9,440 nucleotides of DNA. Source: Fimimonas sp963619835. GTDB lineage: Bacteria; Bacillota; Clostridia; Christensenellales; CAG-314. The position numbers were made by a program, and so were the translations under genes. The notes beneath the pieces are model-generated. The model saw only the letters and a list, made by a program, of their open reading frames with translations, was not told the DNA's origin and ran no database searches. The stretch lies in contig CAVEYD010000038.1 in assembly GCA_963619835.1 (NCBI GenBank), positions 1 to 9,440 of the forward strand. Reading direction: 5' to 3'. Of this stretch, positions 1 through 6,209 are shown one piece after another. How positions within the stretch are numbered: position 1 is the stretch's first letter; each line of letters opens with the position of its first letter.

Positions 1-17
1 GTCGAAGGAGGTGCAAA

Positions 18-1787
18 GTGCAAGATTTAAAAGATTTTATTCAACAAGTAAAACGTGCAAACGATATTGTTGATGTAATTGGTTCGTACTTAGAACTTCG
101 TCGTCGCGGAACGAACTATCAAGCACGTTGCCCCTTCCACGGAGAAAAAACTCCAAGTTTTAACGTTAACGGGAACATGCAAATTTACAAATGTTTTGGT
201 TGCGGAGAAAGTGGAGATGTTATTTCTTTTGTGCAAAAATACGAATCATGCACTTTTATGGAGGCAGTTGAAATTCTTGCAAAGCGAGCGAATATTCCGA
301 TGCCTGAGTTACCAAACGAGGCAAAGGACGTAGAAGCGTCGGAACGCAAAAAGAAAAGGGAAACGTACTTGTCAATCTGCAAAGATGCAGCAGTTTTTTA
401 CTATAAAAATTTTAGAAGCGACGTAGGTAAACGTGCAAGAAATTACATGTTCGATAGGGGCTTTGACGAAAAAACGTTGAACAAGTTTGGAATAGGTTAT
501 TCACCTGATCGAAAGTCTCTTGTAAATTATTTGCAAAAAAAAGGCTATCAAACTGATGACTGTTTGAAAAGTGGTGTGTTGCAAAGTACTACCTATGGGC
601 TGTGCGATCCAATGTTTAATAGGGTGATTATTCCCGTGTTTAACATGCAAGGTAAAGTTATTGCATTTGGCGGACGAGGAATTGATGAAAATATAATCAG
701 TCAGGGTAAGTACAAAAATACTTCAGAAAGTGCACTTTTTAGCAAGAAAAACAATTTGTTTGCCCTAAATATTGCAAAGGAACAAAAACAACAACGTCAA
801 CTTCAAAATTTGGTTGTCGTAGAAGGCTACATGGACGTGATTTCCATGTACCAAGCAGGTTTCAAAAGAGCTGTTGCCTCGATGGGAACTTCTCTTACAG
901 AGGAGCAAGCCAAGTGGCTTTCTCGACTGACAGATACAGTTTATATTTGTTACGATGGTGATGCGGCAGGACAAAAAGCAACTGTTAGAGGAATGGATAT
1001 TCTTGATAAAGTTGGTTTGCAAGTTTTAGTGATGTCGGTTCCGGAAAAGCTTGATCCGGATGAATATATTAAAAAATATGGCGCAGATGCTTTTGAAAAA
1101 CTAATAGAACAAGCATTGCCGCTTGCCGATTATAAGCTAAAGCTGCTTGATGAGGCATTTCCCCTTGATACAAGCGATCCTATTAAACGTAATGATAACT
1201 TGCCTAAATACGTAAAAGGTGCATTGATTATGTTAAGGCAACTTGATGATGATAGGCAAAATAGTTATATAACTGTTGTTTCAAACAAAACCGGTTATTC
1301 GGAAGATTATTTGCGTCGTAAACTTGTTGAAAAAAGTGAAGAGGAAAATTCCAATAGTGTTGAAGATGTCCGTCAAACTTCACCGGAAACTGTTGCAAAA
1401 TATTTTATTTTGTCGGCGATTTTACATGGTGAAGATTACGCGATAATAGATAAAAAACCTTTTTGTAGCGAAAAATTTCTATCTGATTTGTTTGATTATG
1501 CACTTGGAGAAGTTTCTGTCGGTAAGACGCCGACGGTTGACATGATATACACAATTTGCCCAAATGCTACAAATGAACAATATTCCAAAATTACTGACTT
1601 AGATTTCTCACCTACAAGACGCAACAAAAATGCAGTGTATTTTGAGGAATGCAAAAAATTGGTAAAAATTGAAATGCTTTCGTATGAAAGAGAAAACTTA
1701 CTTAAGCAAATAAAACAAAATCCAAGTGATAATTCGCTTTTACTTGCTTTGTCTAATGTTAGTAGCGAAATAAATTCTTTGAAATAA
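18..1787 (+). CDS. dnaG: DNA primase DnaG
   Basis: DnaG synthesises the short RNA primers used by the replicative polymerase and works with the DnaB-type helicase at the fork. The 589-residue product has the expected family length (about 580-600). The N-terminal CHC2 zinc-binding domain shows C38, H41, C59 and C62 (CPFH...CFGC). The central TOPRIM catalytic domain shows EGYMD (269-273) and YDGD (312-315), the acidic metal-binding residues, followed by LDPDEY (345-350). FGGRG (218-222) is the conserved primase-core motif. The C-terminal part after about 440 is less conserved and matches the helicase-interaction region by position. The start is a GTG six bases after AAGGAGG (5-11), which makes this start convincing although it is not ATG. 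It is the first gene of the operon visible here; rpoD follows after 16 bases. The promoter must lie left of the window. Confidence 0.97.
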   Translation: MQDLKDFIQQVKRANDIVDVIGSYLELRRRGTNYQARCPFHGEKTPSFNVNGNMQIYKCFGCGESGDVISFVQKYESCTFMEAVEILAKRANIPMPELPNEAKDVEASERKKKRETYLSICKDAAVFYYKNFRSDVGKRARNYMFDRGFDEKTLNKFGIGYSPDRKSLVNYLQKKGYQTDDCLKSGVLQSTTYGLCDPMFNRVIIPVFNMQGKVIAFGGRGIDENIISQGKYKNTSESALFSKKNNLFALNIAKEQKQQRQLQNLVVVEGYMDVISMYQAGFKRAVASMGTSLTEEQAKWLSRLTDTVYICYDGDAAGQKATVRGMDILDKVGLQVLVMSVPEKLDPDEYIKKYGADAFEKLIEQALPLADYKLKLLDEAFPLDTSDPIKRNDNLPKYVKGALIMLRQLDDDRQNSYITVVSNKTGYSEDYLRRKLVEKSEEENSNSVEDVRQTSPETVAKYFILSAILHGEDYAIIDKKPFCSEKFLSDLFDYALGEVSVGKTPTVDMIYTICPNATNEQYSKITDLDFSPTRRNKNAVYFEECKKLVKIEMLSYERENLLKQIKQNPSDNSLLLALSNVSSEINSLK

Positions 1788-1803
1788 TTTAAGGAGATAA
1801 ACA

Positions 1804-2853
1804 ATGGTAGTAAATCAAAATTTTCTTCAAAATATGTTGGATGAAATTAAATCAACAGGTACAAATCGTATCACTTTTGATGAACTTGAAGCCAAACTTG
1901 AAAAGATAAGTCTTACAGCCGAGCAGAATGCCGAGTTGTATCGCTATCTCGAAGAGAACGGAGTAAAGATTGTTGATACCTTCGATAAGGACAATAGTGC
2001 GCTGTATCGTAGCATAGGCGATGTGGCCGTTGATGACCCTGTAAAGATGTTTTTGAAGGATATCGGCAAAGTGCCGCTTTTGTCGTCTGAAGAAGAAGCC
2101 GAGTTGGCAAAACGCATTTTGGAAGGAGACGAGGAAGCAAAAAAGAAGTTGACTGAAGCTAACCTGAGACTTGTCGTTTCAATTGCAAAACGCTATGTCG
2201 GACGTGGAATGTTATTTTTGGATTTGATTCAGGAAGGCAACTTGGGACTAATTAAGGCAGTAGAAAAATTTGATTACACAAAAGGTTTTAAGTTTAGCAC
2301 TTATGCTACTTGGTGGATTCGTCAAGCAATTACGCGTGCAATAGCCGATCAGGCACGTACAATACGTATTCCCGTTCACATGGTAGAAACAATAAACCGT
2401 CAAGTTCGTGCTCAACGTGCTTTGTTACAGGAACTTGGAAGAGAACCTACTCCGGAAGAAATTGCTAATTACATGGGTATAACTCCGGAAAAGGTTGTTG
2501 AAATTCAAAAAATTGCTCAAGATCCCGTAAGTTTGGAAACCCCGATCGGTGAAGAGGAAGACAGCCACTTAGTAGACTTTATTGAGGATACCAAAACAAC
2601 GGCTCCAAGCGATGTTGCAGCTCAAACAATGCTACGCGAACAACTTATTGCCGCACTGCACAAGCTTACTCCTCGTGAAGAACAAGTACTTCGTTTGCGT
2701 TACGGTTTGGATGACGGTAGACCACGTACTTTGGAAGAAGTCGGAAATGAATTTGTTTTAACGCGTGAGCGTATAAGACAAATTGAGGCAAAAGCATTGC
2801 GTAAACTACGCAACCCAACTAAATCCAAAAAACTTCGCGATTATCTTGACTAA
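1804..2853 (+). CDS. rpoD: Primary RNA polymerase sigma factor RpoD/SigA
   Basis: This is the vegetative sigma-70 factor that directs core RNA polymerase to -35/-10 promoters. At 349 residues it is a short Firmicutes/SigA-type protein: it has a reduced region 1.1 (about 1-75) and lacks the long non-conserved insert of proteobacterial RpoD. Region 1.2 begins near DDPVKMFLKDIG (77-88). Regions 2.1-2.4 are almost consensus, with NLRLVVSIAKRY (120-131), GLIKAVEKFDY (148-158), and the -10 reading and melting segment through TYATWWIRQAITRAIADQAR (166-185). Region 3 includes QELGREPTPEEIA (209-221). Region 4 has LTPREEQVLRLRYGL (288-302) and the helix-turn-helix TRERIRQIEAKALRKLR (320-336). The ATG is seven bases after AAGGAG (1791-1796). 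The dnaG-rpoD pairing is the classic macromolecular synthesis operon. The promoters proposed in this window fit its expected TTGACA/TATAAT specificity. Confidence 0.97.
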   Translation: MVVNQNFLQNMLDEIKSTGTNRITFDELEAKLEKISLTAEQNAELYRYLEENGVKIVDTFDKDNSALYRSIGDVAVDDPVKMFLKDIGKVPLLSSEEEAELAKRILEGDEEAKKKLTEANLRLVVSIAKRYVGRGMLFLDLIQEGNLGLIKAVEKFDYTKGFKFSTYATWWIRQAITRAIADQARTIRIPVHMVETINRQVRAQRALLQELGREPTPEEIANYMGITPEKVVEIQKIAQDPVSLETPIGEEEDSHLVDFIEDTKTTAPSDVAAQTMLREQLIAALHKLTPREEQVLRLRYGLDDGRPRTLEEVGNEFVLTRERIRQIEAKALRKLRNPTKSKKLRDYLD

Positions 2854-2854
2854 A

Positions 2855-3505
2855 ATGCATAGCAAACGTATACAAAATATTGTTTCTGTCTTGCCTAAAT
2901 GCAACATTTTGGCCGATGTCGGTTGCGACCACGGATATGTAGGTATAGAAGCTCTTGTTCAAGATAAAGCAAATAATGTTGTTTTTTGCGACATATCTGA
3001 CTGCTCGCTGCAAAAGGCAAAACAAAATTGTCCGCAAAATTTGTTGAAACGAGCCTCGTTTATTTGTGCAGATGGCATTCCCCAAACATGTCAATGCGAT
3101 TGTGCAGTAATTGCAGGAATGGGTGGATTAGAAATTATTTCTATACTGTCTCATACAATTCATTTGCCACGTTTTTTAGTTTTGCAACCTATGAAAAATG
3201 CTTTTGAACTACGAAAATTTTTAGTGAGCAATTATATAATAGAAACAGACAGTTTGTTTTTTGACGGAAATAAGTACTATAATTTAATTTCGGCAACGAT
3301 GGGAAATACTTCGCCGATGACAGAGTTGCAACTTTTTTTTGGAAAAGACAACTTGACCAAACCTTCAAAAGATTTTGTAAAATATCTTTTGAATGAAAAA
3401 ATAAAACTAACAAAAATACTAAGTTCTTGCAATGATATTGATGTGCAAAAAAAACTTAATCTTGTACAACAGGCCATTGCAAAAATACAGGAGGTACAAT
3501 CATGA
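2855..3505 (+). CDS. trmK: tRNA (adenine(22)-N(1))-methyltransferase TrmK
   Basis: TrmK methylates N1 of adenosine 22 in the D-arm of certain tRNAs using S-adenosylmethionine. The 216-residue product shows the family's Rossmann SAM-binding motif ADVGCDHGYVG (20-30), the acidic residue ending strand 2 in CDIS (45-48), the signature AGMGG (87-91), and the LQPM block (110-113). After these comes the typical C-terminal helical part. The ATG at 2855 lies one base after the rpoD stop codon and has no convincing ribosome binding site, so translation is probably coupled to rpoD termination. A longer reading from 2783 inside rpoD is possible in frame, but its extra residues do not resemble the family and it was rejected. 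Its position downstream of dnaG-rpoD matches Bacillus and Clostridia gene order. The stop codon overlaps the next start as ATGA. Confidence 0.92.
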   Translation: MHSKRIQNIVSVLPKCNILADVGCDHGYVGIEALVQDKANNVVFCDISDCSLQKAKQNCPQNLLKRASFICADGIPQTCQCDCAVIAGMGGLEIISILSHTIHLPRFLVLQPMKNAFELRKFLVSNYIIETDSLFFDGNKYYNLISATMGNTSPMTELQLFFGKDNLTKPSKDFVKYLLNEKIKLTKILSSCNDIDVQKKLNLVQQAIAKIQEVQS

Positions 3506-4206
3506 TTCAAAAGGAAATGTTGGAGTATCAATCTTTGGATAGCGAATTAAACAAAATAGAACGTGAGCTTAAAAAGAATGAAAGCTATGTTCAACGCAGA
3601 CAATACAAGGCGTTACGTTTAGATTGCGAAGATAAACTTACAAAACTTGACGCTAAGGCAGCGGAGCTTCGCTCACAACTTTCAATTGCTCGCACAGCAT
3701 TACAAGAAATAAACAATGTTATTGAGGAACATTCTAAAGAAATTGCCGATATTAAGGACGAAGAAGAACTAAATTACATGAATCGCAAACTTAATGAGCA
3801 AATAAATTCGTTGCAAAACGTTGAAAAAGATATCAAGCGCATTTTACACGATGGGGAAGAAGTAGCTAAAAGTTTTGAAGAAATAAGTGCAAAACTTCCT
3901 AAAATTATTGCACGTTACAACAAATGTGGAGAAGAATTTGCAAAAGTTACCGATGAAGTTAAACCTCGTGTCACTGAGTTGAAATTAAAACAGTCCGAAC
4001 TTAAGAAACATATTGATCCGGAATTGTTTGAAAAATATAAGCGTATTTCCGACGGACAGGTTAGGCCCGTATTTGTGCCACTGAAAGATGGTTCGAGATG
4101 CGGTGGTTGCCAAATGGAAATGCCTAAAGCGATAGTGGAAACACAAATGAAAAAAGGTTACATGATTTGTGAACATTGCGGAAGGGTAATTTACAAACAA
4201 GAATAG
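3502..4206 (+). CDS. Coiled-coil protein with C-terminal C4 zinc ribbon (PF02591/DUF164-like)
   Basis: The 234-residue protein is a long charged helical hairpin (about 1-175; heptad-like and rich in Lys, Glu and Leu) ending in a zinc ribbon with C200-G-G-C203 and C223-E-H-C226, followed by GRVIY. This architecture matches the C4-type zinc-ribbon family that includes Helicobacter HP0958. Family members have been linked to nucleic-acid or protein binding, but no single function is established for the Firmicutes versions and none is claimed here. It starts at ATG 3502, seven bases after AGGAGG (3489-3494), overlapping the trmK stop by four bases. It is therefore translationally linked and the last gene of the operon. 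Relatives commonly sit near trmK and a Nif3-like gene in Clostridia; the Nif3-like gene is absent here. Confidence 0.85.
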   Translation: MIQKEMLEYQSLDSELNKIERELKKNESYVQRRQYKALRLDCEDKLTKLDAKAAELRSQLSIARTALQEINNVIEEHSKEIADIKDEEELNYMNRKLNEQINSLQNVEKDIKRILHDGEEVAKSFEEISAKLPKIIARYNKCGEEFAKVTDEVKPRVTELKLKQSELKKHIDPELFEKYKRISDGQVRPVFVPLKDGSRCGGCQMEMPKAIVETQMKKGYMICEHCGRVIYKQE

Positions 4207-4229
4207 TTTGATAAATTTTTATAGAATAC

Positions 4230-4258
4230 AAAAAAGGTGCTAAAAAGCACCTTTTTTT
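4230..4258. terminator. Bidirectional intrinsic terminator between the dnaG operon and upp
   Basis: The stem GGTGC/GCACC (4236-4240 with 4247-4251) has a six-base loop. It is flanked on the left by an A run (4230-4235) and on the right by seven Ts (4252-4258), so the A and T runs can extend the stem. On the + strand it ends the dnaG-rpoD-trmK-zinc ribbon transcript; on the - strand, read in reverse, it ends upp. It lies between two converging stop codons. Confidence 0.9.
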
Positions 4259-4269
4259 GTTTTGAAAAA

Positions 4270-4899
4270 TTATTTTGTACCGAACAATCTGTCACCGGCA
4301 TCACCGAGGCCGGGTAAAATGTAGCAGTTAGAGTTGAGCTCGCGATCTTCGGTTGCGCAGTAAATTTGTACATCGGGATGAGCCTTGTGAAGTGCGGCAA
4401 TTCCTTCTGGAGCTGCAATTATGTGCATGCACTTAATGTGTTTTACGCCTCTAGCTTTAAGCATATTTACAGCTGCTATTGCGCTTCCGCCTGTAGCAAG
4501 CATTGGATCAAGCACGATGCAGATTTTATCTTCTATACCTGAAGGTAATTTGCAGTAATACTCTTGCGGTTGACACGTTTCCTCGTCACGATACATACCG
4601 ATGTGTCCGACTTTTGCAGTTGGAAACAGTGTGTGAACACCATTTACCATACCTAAACCTGCACGCAAAATTGGAATTATTGCAATAGTGTTTTCGGCGA
4701 TCATGCGCTGTGTTGTTTTTTCGAGAGGTGTTTCAACGGAAACTTCAATTGTAGGAATGTCTTTAAAAGCCTCGTATGTTTCAAGGGTGGTGATTTCTTC
4801 AACTAATTCCCTAAATTGCTTAGTGTTTGTGTTTTTATCACGCAAAATAGCCACTTTGTGTGAGATAAGAGGGTGGTTTAGTACAGTTACATTCTCCAT
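4270..4899 (-). CDS. upp: Uracil phosphoribosyltransferase
   Basis: This enzyme makes UMP from uracil and PRPP in the pyrimidine salvage pathway in the cytoplasm. The 209-residue product has the normal family length. Recognisable blocks are the PILRAGLGM segment (76-84), GMYRDEET (101-108), the PRPP-binding loop VLDPMLATGGSA (129-140), and the uracil-site C terminus YILPGLGDAGDRLFGT (193-208). No key residue is missing. The ATG is seven bases after AAAGGAG (- strand, 4907-4913). I see no convincing -35/-10 pair immediately upstream; a weak TGTAAT-like box lies near 4940. The next upstream element is the 23-codon mini-gene and its terminator, which leaves open whether upp has its own promoter or is served by readthrough. 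No recognisable PyrR-binding sequence was found. Confidence 0.96.
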   Translation of the reverse strand: MENVTVLNHPLISHKVAILRDKNTNTKQFRELVEEITTLETYEAFKDIPTIEVSVETPLEKTTQRMIAENTIAIIPILRAGLGMVNGVHTLFPTAKVGHIGMYRDEETCQPQEYYCKLPSGIEDKICIVLDPMLATGGSAIAAVNMLKARGVKHIKCMHIIAAPEGIAALHKAHPDVQIYCATEDRELNSNCYILPGLGDAGDRLFGTK

Positions 4900-5023
4900 G
4901 GTTCATCTCCTTTGCGACACAGTGTATGTCTGAACATTACAATACAATGCTTTTTTGCCGCGATATAAAATTTAATCTTTGATTGAGGTGTATTGTTTCG
5001 CCCCAAAATTATGTATGGAGATT

Positions 5024-5057
5024 AAAAAAAAGCTTTGACAATAAAAATTATCAAAGC
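5024..5057 (-). terminator. Intrinsic terminator of the 23-codon mini-gene
   Basis: On the - strand, GCTTTGA (5057-5051) pairs with TCAAAGC (5038-5032) across a 12-base AT-rich loop and is followed directly by eight Ts (5031-5024). It starts nine bases after the stop codon of the small ORF. It lies about 125 bases before the upp start codon, so it could also act as an attenuator for upp. Confidence 0.85.
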
Positions 5058-5066
5058 AAATGAAAA

Positions 5067-5138
5067 TTATTTTAGTGGTGAACAAAACATCGTCGATACG
5101 ACGTTGCTTATATGTTGTTTTGCCACATACTTTTTCAT
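5067..5138 (-). CDS. Small ORF of 23 codons, unknown function
   Basis: The ORF starts at ATG 5138, ten bases after an AAAGGAG ribosome binding site (5149-5155), and stops with TAA. The peptide begins MKKYVAKQHI and ends MFCSPLK. It is basic at the N terminus, with one Cys near the C terminus and no clear membrane segment. I do not recognise it. Support for a real gene is contextual: promoter-like boxes just upstream, a strong Shine-Dalgarno site, and an intrinsic terminator nine bases after the stop, together only about 170 bp. The message also contains an internal nested hairpin (5083-5122). Alternatives are a leader peptide for upp or a small RNA whose ORF is incidental. No agrB-like or toxin-antitoxin partner is adjacent. 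Codon conservation in relatives would decide. Confidence 0.5.
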   Translation of the reverse strand: MKKYVAKQHISNVVSTMFCSPLK

Positions 5139-5151
5139 AATCTTAAAACTC

Positions 5152-5193
5152 CTTTGATTATTCTACATCAAAGTGACACTTTTTTGCAAGTGT
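5152..5193. repeat. Cluster of inverted repeats over the mini-gene promoter
   Basis: Three inverted repeats are packed here: CTTTGAT (5152-5158) with ATCAAAG (5167-5173), bracketing the -10 box; AAGTG-A-CACTT (5171-5181), a perfect odd palindrome; and ACACTT (5176-5181) with AAGTGT (5188-5193), overlapping the -35 box. They could be operator sites or RNA hairpins if transcription begins further upstream. Confidence 0.5.
5160..5189 (-). promoter_or_regulatory. Candidate sigma-A promoter of the 23-codon mini-gene
   Basis: On the - strand, TTGCAA (5189-5184) and TAGAAT (5165-5160) are separated by 18 bases. The predicted start point falls around 5153, practically on the ribosome binding site, giving a very short 5' leader. 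That close spacing makes the exact promoter uncertain. Confidence 0.45.
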
Positions 5194-5260
5194 TTGTGCG
5201 TAAAAAGTAGATATTTTATTTTGGGTGAGATTAGGTAATGTTTAAGCGTACTTAGTAAAT

Positions 5261-5291
5261 AAAAAAACTCTCGAACAGTAGTGTTTGAGAG
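5261..5291 (-). terminator. Intrinsic terminator of rpsT
   Basis: On the - strand, CTCTCAAACA (5291-5282) pairs with TGTTCGAGAG (5277-5268), nine of ten positions, across a four-base loop. Seven Ts follow (5267-5261). It begins 12 bases after the rpsT stop codon. Confidence 0.92.
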
Positions 5292-5303
5292 CTTTTGTTT
5301 GTA

Positions 5304-5825
5304 CTATTGTACTTCTTCTGTAGCAGGAGCTTCTTCTTTAGCTTTTTTGGAAACGCGTTTCTTAGGAGCCGGTTTTTCTTCTGTTGCAGTGGCTTTTTTT
5401 GAAGCCTTCTTTTCAACAGGACGTTTAGCAGCTTCTTTAGCTTTTTTAGCGTCATTTCTTTGAGCTTTAATTGCTTCTGCTTCTTCAGCACGACGTTGAG
5501 CAGCAGCTTTTTGTTCAGCTTGTTTCAATGTCTTTGCGTCAACCTTAACGACTACTACGCCGTTTTCAAGTTGATAGAGAGCTTTGGCAATTTGTGATTT
5601 TTTGTGATTAGCTGCGTTCTTGTGAATAACGTTCTTTTTTGCAGCTTCGTCAATTTGGCTGCTTGCCAAAGGAAGAAGTTGTTTAGCAACCTCGATGTTG
5701 CCTTCAGAAATAGCTGCGTTAAATTTTTTAACGGCAGTTTGCATTTGAGAACGAATCATTTGATTTTGAAGCTTTTTTGTTGCAGAAACTTTTACGCGCT
5801 TTGATGCGGATTTAATATTAGGCAT
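5304..5825 (-). CDS. rpsT: Ribosomal protein S20 with a long charged C-terminal extension
   Basis: S20 is a primary-binding protein of the 30S subunit that contacts the 5' domain and helix 44 of 16S rRNA. The first 84 or so residues are a normal S20: it opens MPNIKSASKRVK, has the helical core with RSQMQTAVKKF (25-35), and ends with HKNAANHKKSQIAKAL (68-83). Typical S20 proteins stop about here. This one continues for about 90 residues that are almost entirely Lys, Ala, Glu, Gln and Arg, with Pro-containing stretches (KPAPKKRVSKK, 151-161) and an acidic end (EEAPATEEVQ). The tail looks like a helical segment followed by a disordered one. The ATG is six bases after AAGGAG (5832-5837). It is a single-gene unit with its own promoter and terminator. 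Low-complexity coding sequence throughout the tail stays in frame, so it is unlikely to be a frameshift artefact. Confidence 0.95.
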   Translation of the reverse strand: MPNIKSASKRVKVSATKKLQNQMIRSQMQTAVKKFNAAISEGNIEVAKQLLPLASSQIDEAAKKNVIHKNAANHKKSQIAKALYQLENGVVVVKVDAKTLKQAEQKAAAQRRAEEAEAIKAQRNDAKKAKEAAKRPVEKKASKKATATEEKPAPKKRVSKKAKEEAPATEEVQ

Positions 5826-5872
5826 TAGTATCTCCTTGATTTCATAGTACCACTACTAATTTATGCTTACCT

Positions 5873-5901
5873 ATATTAACATACTTTATTTTTTTTAGCA
5901 A
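5873..5901 (-). promoter_or_regulatory. Promoter of rpsT
   Basis: On the - strand, TTGCTA (5901-5896) and TAATAT (5878-5873) are separated by 17 bases, a good match to a primary sigma-factor promoter. The predicted start near 5866 gives a leader of about 40 bases, which contains a small hairpin TAGTA/TACTA (5845-5858). Confidence 0.75.
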
Positions 5902-6116
5902 CAATTTTTCAACTAATAAAGTAATTTTTTTTATTATTTTTATGTTTTTGTTCTAATTTTGTTCACTTCAATAAATATTTCTTTAATAGCGCCTTTTGAG
6001 AAATGTTATTTGTTGTAATTATTGTGATAGTTGTAGCTATTGTTTGAAAGCTTTTGTTTTTGTAAAAAAATCTTTAAACAAATAAAAAAAATATTTAATA
6101 AAATTTTAGATACCTA
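5902..6116. other. AT-rich divergent intergenic region with an 18-bp direct repeat
   Basis: This stretch between the rpsT and EF-G2 promoters holds no gene I can support. It is very AT-rich with runs of T and A. The only ordered element is a pair of direct repeats, GTTGTAATTATTGT (6012-6025) and GTTGTAGCTATTGT (6030-6043), identical at 12 of 14 positions and offset by 18 bases. No strong hairpin-plus-U-tract signal was found. Confidence 0.6.
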
Positions 6117-6145
6117 TTGAAATGTGATTTTTTTTAGTATATAAT
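6117..6145 (+). promoter_or_regulatory. Promoter of the EF-G2-like gene
   Basis: TTGAAA (6117-6122) and a perfect TATAAT (6140-6145) are separated by 17 bases. The predicted start near 6152 gives a leader of about 58 bases before the ATG at 6210. This is the best promoter match in the window. Confidence 0.85.
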
Positions 6146-6209
6146 TAATAACAGTTGTTTGTTAAAAGGATTTTTACAGACGAAGATTATTTTTTTAGGA
6201 GTAGTATTT

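Noticed and set aside
2783..2854. Longer trmK reading from an ATG inside rpoD
   Set aside because: The 24 extra residues are the out-of-frame shadow of the conserved rpoD C terminus, do not resemble TrmK, and have no ribosome binding site.
4914..4960. Promoter for upp (TGTAAT or TACACT boxes)
   Set aside because: No acceptable -35 box lies at 16-18 bases from either candidate -10, so I did not list it as a feature.
5067..5138. AgrD-like or toxin peptide identity for the 23-codon ORF
   Set aside because: It is too short, has no membrane helix or typical CxxxxP cyclisation block, and no agrB, antitoxin or processing gene is adjacent.
5252..5491. Leu/Lys-rich 79-codon frame on the - strand within rpsT
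   Set aside because: It is a shifted reading of the repetitive Lys/Ala/Glu codons of the S20 tail and runs through the rpsT terminator.
6003..6047. 14-codon, almost wholly hydrophobic ORF (+ strand, MLFVVIIVIVVAIV)
   Set aside because: It has no ribosome binding site, promoter or terminator of its own; the hydrophobic run is what the GTTGTA/ATTGT direct repeats give in that frame.
6159..6209. Upstream TTG start for the EF-G2-like gene
   Set aside because: It lies only a few bases after the predicted transcription start, has no ribosome binding site, and the added residues are not family-like; the ATG at 6210 has AGGAG eight bases upstream.
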